A stretch of DNA of 64,000 bases from Sphingomonadales bacterium EhC05 (GTDB taxonomy: Bacteria > Pseudomonadota > Alphaproteobacteria > Sphingomonadales > Sphingomonadaceae), in assembly GCA_001650955.1 (NCBI GenBank), contig LXYP01000012.1:140157-204156 (forward strand), written 5' to 3'. The notes under the pieces are model-generated. The model was not told where the DNA came from, did no database searches, and saw only the letters and a list, made by a program, of their open reading frames with translations. How positions within the stretch are numbered: the first letter of the stretch is position 1; every line of letters starts with the position of its first letter. Shown in pieces: positions 1-7,311 of the stretch. A program made the translations under genes and the position numbers.

Positions 1-148
1 CGATAGTATGGCATTGCACATAGCGTTTGATATTCAATGCTTCTTTGGCAGCCAGAACTTTTGGCGCGTGATGATTGCGCCAGTAATCCTGAAATTCCGC
101 GCGCGAAAATTCAGGGCGACGGACGAGGCAAAAAGTCAATTTGATCAT
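1..148 (-). CDS. EthD-domain protein, N-terminal fragment
   Basis: Only the first 49 codons are in the window; the rest lies to the left. The protein starts MIKLTFCLVRRPEFSRAEF and continues with a W-R-N-H-H-A-P stretch. This is the usual opening of small EthD-type dimeric alpha/beta barrel proteins, where the HHAP segment follows the first beta strand and helix. The ATG at 148-146 is 26 bases downstream of the GNAT gene stop, so it is probably the last visible gene of the same minus-strand operon. Members of the family are mostly uncharacterised; EthD itself belongs to an ether-degradation cluster, which does not by itself give a function here. Confidence 0.75.
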   Translation of the reverse strand, partial: MIKLTFCLVRRPEFSRAEFQDYWRNHHAPKVLAAKEALNIKRYVQCHTI

Positions 149-174
149 GTGATGATCCTTCATTTGTCAAACAG

Positions 175-675
175 CTAGCCATGAAAAAGCGGATGAAACC
201 CGATAACAATATTAGGTTCGGCAATCCGCAGGGGCAAAATCTGGAAAACTTCTGCAGGCTCGCCCTCGGGACAGAGTTGGGGAAATAAGCGAAAGCCAAA
301 GCGATGATAATAGGCAGGGTTGCCAACCAGCACACATCCCGCCGCATCGCGATCACGGAGCATGGCGATACCCGCCTCGACAAGCGCGCTGCCTATCGCT
401 TGTTTCTGCAGTTCGGGCTCTACCGCGACTGGACCCAGCGCATACCAGCCGGATGATCCATCGGCGGCAAAGGCCTCGGTAAAAGTGACCTGCCCGACAA
501 TTTTTCCGTCAAGCTCTGCCACCAGCGAGATTTCCAGTGCCTCGGCATCGCGCAGCCGGTCGATCAAGTCCTGCTCATCGCCGCCTGAAAAAGGCATCGG
601 CGCAAAGGCGCGCTCGGTGATATCATGGATGGCGGCATGATCGCTTGGAATTTCGAGGCGGATTATGGGCTTCAT
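175..675 (-). CDS. GNAT-family N-acetyltransferase
   Basis: A 166-residue single-domain acetyltransferase of the YhbS type. Residues 80-98 carry the beta4/alpha3 acetyl-CoA pyrophosphate-binding segment, LGPVAVEPELQKQAIGSAL, a slightly relaxed Q/R-x-x-G-x-G/A loop. Residues 115-128 (VLVGNPAYYHRFGF) match the conserved C-terminal strand and the YYxRFGF motif of this subgroup. The start chosen is the ATG at 675; an upstream start at 696 would overlap the end of the DUF1772 gene and add only unconserved residues. It is the penultimate visible gene of the 2429-to-148 minus-strand series. The acceptor substrate cannot be told from the sequence. Confidence 0.85.
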   Translation of the reverse strand: MKPIIRLEIPSDHAAIHDITERAFAPMPFSGGDEQDLIDRLRDAEALEISLVAELDGKIVGQVTFTEAFAADGSSGWYALGPVAVEPELQKQAIGSALVEAGIAMLRDRDAAGCVLVGNPAYYHRFGFRLFPQLCPEGEPAEVFQILPLRIAEPNIVIGFHPLFHG

Positions 676-682
676 AATGGCT

Positions 683-1174
683 CTATCTCTCTGCAATCGC
701 GCTGATCAACAAGCCCAGCGACGCCAGGCAGCTGTTCGTCCGGACATGGTTCCAGGGCAGCCAGCGCGACATATATCGCCGCCACATCGTCTCGGCATCA
801 CCACCATGGGCATCCGTCCCCTCCAGCGCGTTGTTGAGCGGGACATTGCCGACAATCGTCACCACCAACATACCGATAATATAAAGCCCGCCGCCGAATG
901 CCATCTGCCAGGAGTCAGCATCACTCCAAGCCATCCCGCCGAGGATAGCGAGGGTCAGGCAGGCCAGGCTGCTCGTGAAAAATATCAGCACGAATAAGGA
1001 TTTCTGGATGACCCGGTTGATCGACTGCATGGCGATCATGCCGCTCGACCGCTCGACCACATGAAGCGATTGCATCACGAAAACCGAAAAGGCGAAATAG
1101 ACGCCGGCCATGATCCCGACCATAAGCGCGGCAAACCAGAGCAGGATGGTGATGAAAATTTCCACCCCGATCAC
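683..1174 (-). CDS. DUF1772 (anthrone-oxygenase-like) membrane protein
   Basis: 163 residues with four hydrophobic segments (about 5-28, 58-82, 93-112 and 145-162) in the pattern of the DUF1772 family. Segment 3-4 contains N-x-P-L-N-N-A-L (about residues 109-118) and a following WRRYMSRWLPWNHVRT region. These are the most conserved parts of DUF1772, whose fungal and actinobacterial relatives include anthrone oxygenases. Its ATG overlaps the stop of the upstream DUF2834 gene by four bases, so translation is probably coupled. It is an inner-membrane protein of unknown substrate here; enzymatic function is not shown by the sequence alone. Confidence 0.8.
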   Translation of the reverse strand: MIGVEIFITILLWFAALMVGIMAGVYFAFSVFVMQSLHVVERSSGMIAMQSINRVIQKSLFVLIFFTSSLACLTLAILGGMAWSDADSWQMAFGGGLYIIGMLVVTIVGNVPLNNALEGTDAHGGDAETMWRRYMSRWLPWNHVRTNSCLASLGLLISAIAER

Positions 1175-1503
1175 TTTTCCCGATCATTGAGCTGCCGCAT
1201 CCGCAACAGCAGATATAGCGCAAAGCCGACCGCAACGCCGGGGATGATGCCGAGCAACGCACAGATCCAGCCATGACGGATCTGATGCACCTTCGCTTCA
1301 TAGGCGATCCACGCCGCCAAAATCACCCAGCAGGCCAATACATCGGATGAATAGCCGCTGGCATAGGGATTGACGAACCCGGCGGCAAAGGCGCCCGCCA
1401 GATCGCCGCTGACCAAGACGGGCGGCAAAACAATCGCGCAAAAGATCAGCAGGAACACACCGGCAGCGGCGATGATGGTGAATTGGAACAGCGACCGGGT
1501 CAA
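1171..1503 (-). CDS. DUF2834-like small membrane protein
   Basis: 110 residues, about three to four transmembrane helices. The first segment (residues 5-28) is followed by a loop containing G-F-V-N-P-Y-A-S-G-Y-S-S-D. That loop and the second helix starting D-V-L-A-C-W resemble DUF2834, a small family of unknown function common in proteobacteria. It overlaps both neighbours (four bases with the SnoaL gene upstream and four with the DUF1772 gene downstream), so the three are almost certainly cotranscribed and translationally coupled. No catalytic motif is visible. Confidence 0.7.
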   Translation of the reverse strand: MTRSLFQFTIIAAAGVFLLIFCAIVLPPVLVSGDLAGAFAAGFVNPYASGYSSDVLACWVILAAWIAYEAKVHQIRHGWICALLGIIPGVAVGFALYLLLRMRQLNDREK

Positions 1504-1973
1504 TATTGGAACTCCCGCTGGGTTGCACTGACACCCTTTTCAGTCGGATTGTCGTTCAGCACAAGCTCAACCAGGGCGGTGTCGTAAAATTCATGCAGCT
1601 CGACAATTTTCAGCGCGCCGTCGCGGGTACCGATCGTGAAAATCTGACCATAGGTCTGGTCATATTGCTCGCCATTCAGCCCCGGTCCGCCGCCCTGCAT
1701 GATGCCGACCACCCGTTGATCATCGCCGCACATGATCTTCCATTTTCGGGCGAAAGCAAATTTGTCCGGGACCAGCTTGCCCACCACCCCGTCGGCGACC
1801 AGCGGACCGAAACATTCTGCCTTGCCCTCCCAGCGGCCCGACACTGGCGTGCTGCCAAGCATGTTGAACGCGACATCATCGCTGTGCATATCGGCCAGGG
1901 CTTCAAAATCACCGCTCGCCAGACAGGCATAATAGGCTTCGATAAAGGCAATATTCTCGCTGCGATGAGCCAT
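1500..1973 (-). CDS. SnoaL-like / NTF2-superfamily protein
   Basis: 157 residues. The N-terminal region A-F-I-E-A-Y-Y-A-C-L-A-S-G-D-F-E-A-L followed by L-A-D-M-H-S-D-D-V-A-F is the classic helix-plus-strand opening of SnoaL/ketosteroid-isomerase-like proteins (cone-shaped alpha+beta barrel). The C-terminal strand reads K-I-V-E-L-H-E-F-Y-D-T. The family includes isomerases, cyclases, dehydratases and non-enzymatic binders; the residues seen here do not decide among them. It starts three bases after the stop of the upstream hotdog gene and overlaps the DUF2834 gene by four bases, so it sits mid-operon. Confidence 0.8.
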   Translation of the reverse strand: MAHRSENIAFIEAYYACLASGDFEALADMHSDDVAFNMLGSTPVSGRWEGKAECFGPLVADGVVGKLVPDKFAFARKWKIMCGDDQRVVGIMQGGGPGLNGEQYDQTYGQIFTIGTRDGALKIVELHEFYDTALVELVLNDNPTEKGVSATQREFQY

Positions 1974-1976
1974 GGT

Positions 1977-2429
1977 CTATTCCGCTTTCTTCCAATTATG
2001 CGACAGCAGTTTGACCGTCACCTTGCCGGTTGCGACATGCAGGCCATCGGCATCATGCATCGGGAATTCGGCAAGATATCCGGCACCGCCCTTGCCTTCC
2101 AGATCGGCGAGCAATCCCGCGATCGTCGGTTCGTCGAGACGATATTCGGCGGTGACATCACTGGCCGCCGGCTTGTGGAAATCGACGTAAATATCCTTGA
2201 TGATCGGGAAGAAGCGCGACGTGTCGAGCAGCGAAATCCCGGGGATCGCCGCAACCGCCTCGGCGAGCACGGTAAAGGCCCCCATATAGAGCACATTGAC
2301 ATGATTCTCATTGCCCGCCAGCGGCATCAGCAGCCGCGCGTGGCCGCGAGATTCCTCGAGCCGTTTGAGGCCGGTGCGCTCGACAAATTCGACGCGATAT
2401 TTGGGCTTTTCCTTTGCCTTGGCGTTCAT
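1977..2429 (-). CDS. Hotdog-fold thioesterase-like protein (DUF4442/PaaI type)
   Basis: 150 residues, first gene of the minus-strand series running to position 148. The segment M-P-L-A-G-N-E-N-H-V-N-V-L-Y-M-G-A-F-T-V-L-A-E (about residues 35-57) is the hotdog central helix region. It contains the N-x-x-G/H-x-x-x-x-x-A/G-x-x pattern of DUF4442/PaaI-type acyl-CoA thioesterases. The remainder predicts as alternating beta strands ending in V-T-V-K-L-L. It likely binds or hydrolyses an acyl-CoA. Its neighbours do not identify the acyl group. The ATG lies about 100 bases downstream of the racemase-homologue stop, leaving room for its own promoter. Confidence 0.75.
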   Translation of the reverse strand: MNAKAKEKPKYRVEFVERTGLKRLEESRGHARLLMPLAGNENHVNVLYMGAFTVLAEAVAAIPGISLLDTSRFFPIIKDIYVDFHKPAASDVTAEYRLDEPTIAGLLADLEGKGGAGYLAEFPMHDADGLHVATGKVTVKLLSHNWKKAE

Positions 2430-2523
2430 AGATTTTCTCCCTCGGATATGGCCCCCTTGATCGGCGGACTATCTCGATTGAGCAATGTAAATCCGGATCA
2501 AGCCAAGTCCACAGTCTAAACTG

Positions 2524-3282
2524 TCAAGGGCGCGCACCGGACGGCGCCAGCCAGCTGGGCATCGCCGCCTCGCCCAGCGCCACCGCCACGGCGGCTTTTG
2601 CCTGCAGCCGGGTGCTATCCAATATCGGCAGCGGGGAGACGTCGTCCGTAATCAGCAGCGGGATTTCCGTGCAGACCAATGCGACCGCATCGCAGCCCTG
2701 GCTTTGCAGGTCGCCGATGATCCGGACAAATTCCGCCCGCGTCTCGGGGCGAAAATCACCCAGACATAGTTCGTCGAAAATCGCCTTATGGATGATGTCG
2801 CGGTCCTCGGGGTCCGGGATGGCGCATGTAAGCCCGCAGCGCGCCAGAGCCGCTTCATAAACCGGGCCGTCCATCGTCCAGCTGGTGCCGAGCACGCCAA
2901 TATGCCGCCGCCCGTCCGCCGCGGCCTGCGCCGCAACCACCGCGGCAATATGCAGACAGGGTATCGCGAAATCCGCGCCCGCCCCCGCGCCATCATATTC
3001 CAGCGCGATATGCGCCGTATTGTCGGGCAGGATGAAGAAATCCGCTCCGGCTGCGGCCAGCCGCTCGGCATCTTCCCGGAACAGCTGGCGCAGCGCCGCC
3101 AGATCGCCGCGCTCCCAAAGCTCCAGCGTCGGCGCCATCGCCCCGCCGCTCATCGTGATCCGCGGATGCTGATGCGCACCCATTTTGCGTATGCCCTCCT
3201 GCCACACCGTCCGGTACGACAGGGTCGCGCCCTCCGCGCTATGGGCAACTATTCCGATATGGAGAGGCTCATCCACCGGCAT
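2524..3282 (-). CDS. Aspartate/glutamate racemase-family protein, one catalytic Cys replaced
   Basis: 252 residues with the two-lobed Asp/Glu/hydantoin racemase architecture. The first lobe contains L-P-D-N-T-A-H (residues 85-91), where the family normally has P-C-N-T-A-H. The second lobe contains V-C-T-E-I-P-L-L (Cys204), the usual second cysteine motif. So one of the two acid/base cysteines is Asp87, a one-cysteine arrangement also known in the YgeA group, which carries Thr at that position. Such members often use broad or unusual substrates. It lies 40 bases downstream of the BKACE gene on the same strand, so the two probably act together. The exact reaction is not known. Confidence 0.8.
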   Translation of the reverse strand: MPVDEPLHIGIVAHSAEGATLSYRTVWQEGIRKMGAHQHPRITMSGGAMAPTLELWERGDLAALRQLFREDAERLAAAGADFFILPDNTAHIALEYDGAGAGADFAIPCLHIAAVVAAQAAADGRRHIGVLGTSWTMDGPVYEAALARCGLTCAIPDPEDRDIIHKAIFDELCLGDFRPETRAEFVRIIGDLQSQGCDAVALVCTEIPLLITDDVSPLPILDSTRLQAKAAVAVALGEAAMPSWLAPSGARP

Positions 3283-3322
3283 TACTCCGATATCACGACC
3301 ATGTCCGGGCGGCCTGACCGGG

Positions 3323-4237
3323 TCATGAGACCGCCGCGAAGGACACGGGATAGGTCGGCAGGTTCAAAATCGCCGCCGCTTGCGCCGGCGTCGCAACCGG
3401 CCGGCCGAGCCGCCCCGCCAGTTCGACCACCTCTTCCACCAGTTCGACATTGGTCGGCGTCCGCGGACCGCCATAAGGTTCGATGCCGACCTGGACATGG
3501 CCGCCGCGTTTGATCGCTTCCTCGGCGAGGCCACAGCCGACGCAATCATCGCCAAAGCTCGAGACCGACCAGGGCAGATCGCTGCCCGCGATCATCTCGA
3601 GATAGGCGTCGAGCGCCTTGGCAGTCGGTGGCAGGCCGAAAGACATGTCTTCCGAACCAAAATAGAATTTCATAATCCCGCCCGGCGGCAACCGGCCGGC
3701 GCGGTGGAGCGACATGATGAACTTGACGAAGCCGGGTTCGAAAATCGAGATGCTCATCCCCAGTTTCAGCCGCCGGCAGGCCTCGACATAATAATGGCTG
3801 TCATGCGCATCATTGCGATAGACCAGCTGGGTCGGCAGATAGGCGCCATCCTCGCCCGCAATCGACACGCTGAAACTGCCGGGATCGCAAAGCCCCTGCG
3901 CGATCAGCCCTTCCTCTGCCATCGCCTCGATATGAGCAAAGCGGGTTGCGACCGGCACGCCTTCCTTGCCCGGCATCGTCGGCGTGAGAATCGCATCGGG
4001 ACGCAGCTCGAGCAATTTGCGCCACGGCCGCGCATAATTTTCGGCATCCATCGCGCCGCTGCCGCCGAACACCGGATCCTCGGTGTGATTATGGACCAGC
4101 GCCGCCCCGGCCTCCATACAGGCCACCGCCTGCGATACGATTTCGTCATCGCTATAGGGGACATTGGGGTTCTGCGCTTTTTTGACGGAACCGTTGAGCG
4201 AGACTTCGATGATGAGCGGCTGGTTATTTTGGGTCAT
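3323..4237 (-). CDS. BKACE-family beta-keto acid cleavage enzyme (DUF849, Kce-like)
   Basis: 304 residues, full length for the family. The N-terminus I-I-E-V-S-L-N-G followed by V-H-N-H-T-E-D-P (His49 and His51) matches the strand-2 metal-binding HxH of 3-keto-5-aminohexanoate cleavage enzyme. The late V-G-I-E-P-Y-G-G motif carries the third ligand (Glu), and P-T-N-V-E-L-V-E-E-V follows it. The family condenses a beta-keto acid with acetyl-CoA to give acetoacetyl-CoA and a CoA ester; the substrate varies between subfamilies. The EP rather than ED after VGI and the neighbouring racemase homologue suggest a substrate other than the lysine-fermentation one. It heads an apparent two-gene operon. 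Confidence 0.85.
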   Translation of the reverse strand: MTQNNQPLIIEVSLNGSVKKAQNPNVPYSDDEIVSQAVACMEAGAALVHNHTEDPVFGGSGAMDAENYARPWRKLLELRPDAILTPTMPGKEGVPVATRFAHIEAMAEEGLIAQGLCDPGSFSVSIAGEDGAYLPTQLVYRNDAHDSHYYVEACRRLKLGMSISIFEPGFVKFIMSLHRAGRLPPGGIMKFYFGSEDMSFGLPPTAKALDAYLEMIAGSDLPWSVSSFGDDCVGCGLAEEAIKRGGHVQVGIEPYGGPRTPTNVELVEEVVELAGRLGRPVATPAQAAAILNLPTYPVSFAAVS

Positions 4238-4261
4238 GAATAATCCCTAGCATATAAGCCT

Positions 4262-4340
4262 CGTCATCTTGAACTGGTTTCAATATCTTATGAGTTACGC
4301 GCGCCCTTGCGGGATCCTGAAACCCGTCCAGGATGACGAA
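4262..4340. repeat. Extragenic inverted repeat (sphingomonad-type REP-like element)
   Basis: Two roughly 27-base arms in opposite orientation: 4262-4287 reads cgtcatcttgaactggtttc and beyond, and 4313-4339 is close to its reverse complement (gatcctgaaacccgtccagg and beyond, ending in gatgacga). About six mismatches separate the arms. The right arm closely resembles the sequence at 8232-8260. It lies between the BKACE gene start and the small membrane protein gene. Its transcription would give a long hairpin. Confidence 0.75.
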
Positions 4341-4418
4341 GAAATGAACACCAGAGCCGCTCTCAACCGCGTTGACGCATCGTTTGATTCCCCAGCTGTA
4401 TTACCATACCAACACAGT

Positions 4419-4838
4419 ATGAAACGCAAACTCGCCATCGCCATCTGCCTTGTCTTCCTCGCATCCGGTCTGATCCGCATCGGCGTCAGCCTGCTGATGA
4501 TCGGACAGGCGATGGGCTGGTGGACATTTGGCGGCGAAGCGACCGAGGCGCTCGCCGATACCCAGCGCTTCATTGCCGAACGCGATGCAAATCTCGTCGG
4601 CTTCACCCCGCTCGCCTATTTCGGCTTCATCCTGTTCATGGGTCTGACGATCAGCTTGGGGGCAATCGGGCAGATGTGGCGCAGACAATGGGGTCTGGTC
4701 CTGATCGGCATCTATCTGCTCAGCCACGCGGCCCTGTTCGTCAATTTCATGACCATAAACCCGAAAATCGCTCTGCTCGGCCTGGCCATCATCGCGACGA
4801 TCATCCTTGTCTGGGCGAACCGCGAAGAGACAGGCTGA
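4419..4838 (+). CDS. Small four-helix membrane protein, unknown function
   Basis: 139 residues starting MKRKLAIAICLVFLASG. Hydrophobic segments lie at about 4-32, 66-90, 96-115 and 117-134, so four transmembrane helices with the loop between the first two outside or in the periplasm. An earlier in-frame ATG at 4269 would read through the extragenic repeat and is rejected. I do not recognise a named family; the layout is similar to many short DoxX- or DUF-type inner membrane proteins. It is isolated: the upstream gene is divergent and about 450 bases without a supported gene follow. Confidence 0.7.
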   Translation: MKRKLAIAICLVFLASGLIRIGVSLLMIGQAMGWWTFGGEATEALADTQRFIAERDANLVGFTPLAYFGFILFMGLTISLGAIGQMWRRQWGLVLIGIYLLSHAALFVNFMTINPKIALLGLAIIATIILVWANREETG

Positions 4839-5292
4839 AATCGGCGCGCCGATGCTCACACAAATGGCTCCTTTTCTTTTCCGTGACCTTCCGGCGGGAC
4901 GCCGCCATCCCGCCCGGCCCGATCGGCTCGGTCAAGCTGCGCCAGACCCCGCAAAATCCCCGCATTATCGGGCTTTTTGATCGTCCCGACATATGTGCCG
5001 CCGCGCCGGACGGGGCGATGGCGATGCTGCAAAATCAGCTGAAAAACCGGCTCGACCGTGACCTTTCGCGCAGGCGCCTGCGTGACGGCGGGCAAGCAGG
5101 AGATTGGGTGGCGGCGTTTTGCGGGCGTGTCGGTCATGGGACGGACGGTAGGTGATGTGGGGATGTGTAGGAAAGGGTGTTGGGGTTGGGGAGATTGGGG
5201 ACTGTTGCTCCTGTCACCGTAATTGTAGTGGGGATTGTTGCACCAGTGGCCATAATCCCAAAGAAAAGCGATAATTCAGTTCAACTTATTCA
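4839..5292. other. Gene-free stretch with G-rich tract and inverted repeats
   Basis: About 450 bases between convergent genes. It contains the inverted repeat ggcggga/tcccgcc at 4893-4914, a GC-rich block to about 5110 that is open in both directions but has no recognisable protein, and then an abrupt switch to G/T-rich sequence. At 5175-5200 there are four G runs separated by short T-rich loops, a potential quadruplex on the plus strand. From about 5210 the base composition becomes AT-rich and matches the islet to the right, so a transfer boundary probably lies near 5200. Confidence 0.5.
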
Positions 5293-6087
5293 CTAGCAAG
5301 ACGAAAACTTAGATCCAAATCGAATTTCGATGGATTTGCGATCGGGAATTGGCAGGAAGCCTGGAATATCTAAGACAATGAACTGGCTCCTTGCCCCCCT
5401 TCTAGATACCTTAAATCTCAGCGGACTTCGAGATACAACTCCGGGAATGAACTTAAATCTGTGATTTCGATAACTGATCTGATCTGTTTCGAGTAATGTT
5501 AAAGGCAACGAATCGAACGAAAATGCACTTTTATAAGACCAGGTATCTGGGCCCGGCCTTGACCTTGAATTGGATTGAGGAATAGCAAGACGTGCATGGA
5601 AATCCGCGCTCTGACTTTGAATCCAACTTCTTGTTGCACTAGCAGTCAAATTGTGAGCTTTCATGAACTCAATTTGCTCAACGCTCAAGGCGGGTGAAAG
5701 AGTAGGAGTCGTCGTTTCATTTTTGCTATCATCTTCGAACCAGCCTCCTCGACGGTCCCAATGAACTGAAAATTTCGGACGGTTCGAAAAGCGCGATACT
5801 ACCCTCACAGCCGCGAAAGCCCAGTTGTCAAAGTCGCTGGACCTGTGATTTACAACAAAGTAATTCTCTGTTGTTGGAAGTACGACGCAGTCGAAACTGG
5901 CTAAACTGACAAAGCGATCAGACTTCCGTGCAGCCTCTGATCTCGTGACGTTAGGCAACCAAGCCAACGAACCGAGGCTCGTTCGAGAATAGAAATCCGC
6001 TCGCTGTATCACTTCCTGCGCAGACGTCTCTACGGAGGTAAAGGCCAAAATAAGCATTAGTAGCCGCATTGTTGAAAAACGCACCAC
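5293..6087 (-). CDS. Putative secreted protein, unknown
   Basis: 264 residues with an N-terminal signal peptide: M-R-L-L-M-L-I-L-A-F-T-S-V-E-T-S-A-Q, predicted cleavage after SA around residue 24. The GTG at 6087 follows the stop of the upstream gene by two bases and is used as start; an internal ATG at 6069 would also keep the signal peptide. The mature part is Ser/Arg-rich with one internal Cys and one final Cys (SSC end) and no motif I recognise. Its base composition is clearly more AT-rich than the surrounding chromosome, and it is coupled to the next gene, so the pair looks horizontally acquired. Confidence 0.6.
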   Translation of the reverse strand: MVRFSTMRLLMLILAFTSVETSAQEVIQRADFYSRTSLGSLAWLPNVTRSEAARKSDRFVSLASFDCVVLPTTENYFVVNHRSSDFDNWAFAAVRVVSRFSNRPKFSVHWDRRGGWFEDDSKNETTTPTLSPALSVEQIEFMKAHNLTASATRSWIQSQSADFHARLAIPQSNSRSRPGPDTWSYKSAFSFDSLPLTLLETDQISYRNHRFKFIPGVVSRSPLRFKVSRRGARSQFIVLDIPGFLPIPDRKSIEIRFGSKFSSC

Positions 6088-6089
6088 CT

Positions 6090-6452
6090 TCAGGCCTCAG
6101 CAGGAACGATTTTGGGTAAAAACAGAGTTACAGCTCCAGCAACAACAGGAACAAGATAGCGGTATTCGTATATTTCATCCACTCGATGCACAATTATTGC
6201 AAGAGACCACAGCGGGAATACAATCAAAGATATAATCAATGTTTGCGGCCAAGACCTAATCTCCGCAATATATTTCATATACAGTAGACAAATAAAAGCA
6301 CCTACCAATATCAGCCATTTCATAACGTCATGCGCATCTTGATCCCACGGAGCCAAGCCATTCGCGATAAGAAAGATGCCGGAAATCTCTGCAGGGATAA
6401 CCTTGAACAGCTTGTCTGTATAATCATCCGAAGCCTTGACTGTCCTATCCAT
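6090..6452 (-). CDS. Small membrane protein, unknown, paired with the secreted protein
   Basis: 120 residues from the ATG at 6452, chosen because GGAGGGGG lies just upstream of it; the open frame extends to 6506 but without a better site. Three to four hydrophobic segments (about residues 22-36, 43-60, 68-85 and 99-116) make it an inner-membrane protein. The N-terminal part (V-K-A-S-D-D-Y-T-D-K-L-F-K-V-I-P-A-E-I-S-G) precedes the first helix and recalls short membrane proteins of unknown function. It is the first gene of a two-gene low-GC unit. Function unknown. Confidence 0.6.
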   Translation of the reverse strand: MDRTVKASDDYTDKLFKVIPAEISGIFLIANGLAPWDQDAHDVMKWLILVGAFICLLYMKYIAEIRSWPQTLIISLIVFPLWSLAIIVHRVDEIYEYRYLVPVVAGAVTLFLPKIVPAEA

Positions 6453-6633
6453 AACCCCCTCCAACAAAAGCGATAAAAAACTACTACAGTATGATAGTTG
6501 ATGCAAGGGGTAGGCAAATCTGAAGTACTAAATAGAACTAATTTACGGTGACAGGTTCAATAACGCCTCTGTCTTTCATGTAAACTTCATCCCGCGCTCA
6601 AGGTGAAACTGCAGAAACACCACACCCAATCCC

Positions 6634-7224
6634 CTACCCATGCTTACCCGCTTCCCAGCCACTGTCGCCAAGCGTCTCGTTCGCGAATGCCACCGGCTCC
6701 GCTTCGAGGCGGGTCCCGATCGTATCATTCCAGCGGTTGAGAAAACCGAATATCGAGACGACGGCGGTCAGGTCGATAATCTGCTCCTCGCCAAAATGCG
6801 CGCGCAGCGCGTCATAATGGCTGTCTTCGACGGCATTGGGCACCTGCCCCGCCGCAAGCGCGAAGGCCAAGGCGGCTTTCTCCGCCGGGCTGAACAGGTC
6901 GCTGTCGTCAAAGCGCCAGAGCTGATCAATTTTTGCCGCGGACACCCCGTTTTTTTCCGCGCCATGCGACGTATGCGCCTGACAATAGCGACAGCCGGCG
7001 CCATAGCTCGCCATATAAGCGACCATCTGGCGCAGGTCGGCGCCAATCGAGAGCTGCGGCCCGACCAGATAGGCCATCATCGGCATCAACGCCTTGAGCA
7101 GCTCCGGCCGCCGCGCCATCGTCGCGAAACTGTTCGGGACAAAACCCATGCTCGCCTTCGCCATTTCCATGATCGGCTGAATTTCGGCGGGAATATCGTC
7201 CAATGGTTGCGGGCGCGATGTCAT
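6634..7224 (-). CDS. Carboxymuconolactone decarboxylase / AhpD-like protein
   Basis: 196 residues. The conserved helix-turn-helix core carries C-R-Y-C-Q-A-H-T-S-H-G (Cys78, Cys81, His84, His87), the C-x-x-C-x-x-H motif of AhpD and related peroxidase-type members of the carboxymuconolactone decarboxylase fold. The N-terminal F-V-P-N-S-F-A-T-M-A-R-R-P stretch is typical of the larger peroxidase-related subgroup, and the C-terminus I-F-G-F-L-N-R-W-N-D-T-I-G-T also fits. Likely an alkylhydroperoxidase-like thiol reductase in the cytosol. It stands alone, about 90 bases from the next minus-strand gene upstream. Confidence 0.85.
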   Translation of the reverse strand: MTSRPQPLDDIPAEIQPIMEMAKASMGFVPNSFATMARRPELLKALMPMMAYLVGPQLSIGADLRQMVAYMASYGAGCRYCQAHTSHGAEKNGVSAAKIDQLWRFDDSDLFSPAEKAALAFALAAGQVPNAVEDSHYDALRAHFGEEQIIDLTAVVSIFGFLNRWNDTIGTRLEAEPVAFANETLGDSGWEAGKHG

Positions 7225-7311
7225 GAATGTCTCCGTTTCATAGGGCGGCGATACGATTTTCGGCGCTCTGATATGGCTTGCTGAGCAGCGGCTCAGTCAC
7301 GCGATTTCCTA

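Noticed and set aside
1506..2519. Open frame on the plus strand opposite the SnoaL and hotdog genes
   Set aside because: Shadow of two well supported minus-strand genes.
4856..5137. Minus-strand 93-codon open frame in the gap after the small membrane protein
   Set aside because: Arg/Pro/Gly-rich, without a Shine-Dalgarno or family; both strands are open here, as is common in GC-rich noncoding DNA. Kept only as part of the gap entry.
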